In this document: piece after piece, positions 63,905 through 64,000 of the stretch
How positions within the stretch are numbered: the stretch's first letter is position 1
Layout: every line of letters starts with the position of its first letter
Source: Rhabdophis nuchalis
Lineage: Eukaryota > Chordata > Lepidosauria > Squamata > Natricidae
Assembly (NCBI GenBank): GCA_039707465.1
Contig: CM077643.1
Coordinates: 65,970,605-66,034,604 of the forward strand
DNA: 64,000 nucleotides
Reading direction: 5' to 3'
Program-made: the position numbers and the translations under genes
Notes under the pieces: model-generated
Databases searched by the model: none
What the model was told of the DNA's origin: nothing
The model's input: the letters and a program-made list of their open reading frames with translations, nothing else

Positions 63905-64000
63905 CGCTCTGTACTTTTTCTTGAATTATTATATAATATTGTAACAGCGCTATTTGTATATTGCGGTGATGTAAGCTCTAGTCCAGATGGAATCCAGTAT

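Larger units (their letters stand above)
9762..64000 (+). other. FOXN3: FOXN3 intron following the first coding exon, to window end
   Basis: No sequence encoding the rest of the forkhead domain (the stretch expected right after Q181) is visible downstream on the plus strand. The remaining 54 kb is therefore best read as intron. Large introns in this gene are known from other vertebrates. All elements listed below lie in it. Confidence 0.75.

Noticed and set aside
1..64000. Endogenous retrovirus or other viral insertion
   Set aside because: The RT-bearing regions are LINEs or DIRS elements (YLDD with tyrosine recombinase, or FADD with CR1 tail). No LTR pair, retroviral protease, DDE integrase or envelope was seen.

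Overview
This is vertebrate nuclear DNA, most likely from a squamate reptile and probably a snake. The grounds are one intron-split vertebrate gene (FOXN3) in an AT-rich background, and a repeat set I recognise as squamate: Sauria-type tRNA SINEs, CR1 and L2-like LINEs, an R4/Dong-like LINE, DIRS retrotransposons, Tc1 and hAT transposons, and many copies of a MITE whose ends read GGTAGTCCT. The species call rests on recalled repeat families, not on a search.

Layout. 1-3,700 is upstream DNA with a SINE, a truncated LINE and a MITE. 3,900-4,768 is a GC-rich, CpG-bearing promoter region ending in a candidate noncoding first exon with a strong splice donor (GTAAGT at 4,769). 4,769-9,204 is intron. 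9,205-9,761 is the first coding exon of FOXN3 (start codon 9,219), which ends in phase 0 inside the forkhead domain. From 9,762 to the window end (over 54 kb) no further FOXN3 exon is recognisable, so this is best read as one large intron. It contains all the other elements.

The intron is a palimpsest of transposons. The main ones are: two copies (17,965-20,133 and 31,275-32,269) of an L1-related element carrying ORF1 but no ORF2, each flanked by a perfect target-site duplication; a near-complete DIRS element (51,417-57,070) with inverted terminal repeats, an internal complementary region, and gag-like, RT/RNase H/methyltransferase-like and tyrosine recombinase reading frames; a second, more decayed DIRS relic (37,240-40,695); an R4/Dong-like LINE 3' half (14,308-15,756); CR1 3' ends in both orientations; Tc1 relics (42,256-43,831; about 61,650-62,340; a terminal fragment near 49,000); several hAT-type elements, two with perfect 8-bp duplications; and a palindrome-rich DNA element (33,805-35,462) with two shorter relatives.

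No CRISPR array, operon, bacterial gene or phage gene is present. No tRNA, rRNA or snRNA gene is supported apart from tRNA-derived SINEs. The most unusual findings are the ORF1-only (HAL1-like) L1 elements, the DIRS element with intact termini but both recombinase arginines changed to histidine, a 147-bp unit present twice in inverted orientation with one copy inside a CR1, and a perfect 21-bp-arm palindrome at 47,053.
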